Positions 63,801 to 64,000 of a stretch of 64,000 nucleotides of DNA are shown in pieces. Each line of letters starts with the position of its first letter. Position 1 is the stretch's first letter. The DNA comes from Amblyomma americanum (taxonomy: Eukaryota > Arthropoda > Arachnida > Ixodida > Ixodidae), in NCBI RefSeq assembly GCF_052857255.1, contig NC_135498.1, forward strand, positions 115,759,134 to 115,823,133. Reading direction: 5' to 3'. Below the pieces are notes generated by a model. That model searched no databases, was not told where the DNA came from, and saw only the letters and a list, made by a program, of their open reading frames with translations. The translations under genes and the position numbers were made by a program.

Positions 63801-64000
63801 CTTACACAGACATTTATTACAACTAGCCTGAAAGCCAGCCGTAGTATGGAATGAGTTTAGGAAAAATTACGTTTTAATTGTTTTATCTGCACAGCTTAGA
63901 AATATGTGGAAATTACTTTGGCTGTGAGTGCTTTGGTCTTTCTCTTTCATAATCCTTTTGGGAACTGAAGTGTTGAGCTATTTTAACTTCTTCATTACAT
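63801..64000. other. Window end, nothing recognised
   Basis: AT-rich sequence without a supported feature; upstream LINE sequence may begin here. Confidence 0.3.

Noticed and set aside
1..64000. Prokaryotic systems (CRISPR arrays, toxin-antitoxin or defence islands)
   Set aside because: No array-like spaced repeats or bacterial gene structure; the content is metazoan and transposon-rich throughout.

Overview
This is eukaryotic nuclear DNA, almost certainly from a hard tick (Metastriata). The best evidence is three copies of a tRNA-derived SINE that matches the tick Ruka family, together with a dense mix of other elements: Ty3/gypsy LTR elements, RNase-H-bearing I-group LINEs, Penelope-like elements with GIY-YIG endonucleases, a Tc1/mariner remnant and a TTAA-target DNA transposon. 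Genes have spliced short exons in AT-rich introns. There are no operons, ribosome binding sites or CRISPR arrays. Species is not resolvable from sequence alone.

Layout. 0-8 kb: the minus strand carries small phase-compatible exons of an unrecognised multi-pass membrane protein (7142-7199, 4814-4905, 1897-1929, 803-904, perhaps 42-89). Its introns hold two Ruka SINEs, an (ATT)n microsatellite and a 42-bp tandem repeat beside a CRE/ETS cluster. 9-11.4 kb: a decayed Penelope-like element whose two ends are inverted copies. 13.3-14.4 kb: LINE 3' fragments. 14.4-18.4 kb: low-repeat sequence, perhaps a long 3' UTR. 19.3-20.4 kb: an internally deleted Tc1/mariner element with TIRs and TA target duplication. 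24.3-27.0 kb: an apparently intact 2.66-kb DNA transposon with 14-bp TIRs, a TTAA duplication and an unbroken 569-aa transposase. 28-33 kb: LINE fragments and foldback insertions.

33.8-47.3 kb is a single nested stack built in one dispersed host repeat. A Ruka SINE landed in the repeat, a gypsy element landed in the (ATT)n tail of that SINE, and a 5'-truncated LINE landed in the gypsy pol gene. Separately, a 5.7-kb full-length I-group LINE landed further along the same repeat. Target-site duplications support each step, and a paralogous repeat copy at 24-27 kb provides independent empty-site comparisons. 47.3-49 kb has possible piggyBac-like and P-element-like remnants. 49.05-53.8 kb is a second, 3'-truncated gypsy element split by an 849-bp solo LTR of another family. 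55.06-56.5 kb is a second, 5'-truncated Penelope-like element. 58.4-60.6 kb is CpG-rich with a duplicated CACGTGA cluster and a degenerate tandem array. 62.6-63.8 kb is a minus-strand LINE 3' end interrupted by a palindromic insertion.

No complete host gene is visible. The most interesting items are the intact TTAA transposon, the nested-insertion chronology, and two palindromic insertions with the same 60-8-60 geometry and 12-13 bp target duplications.
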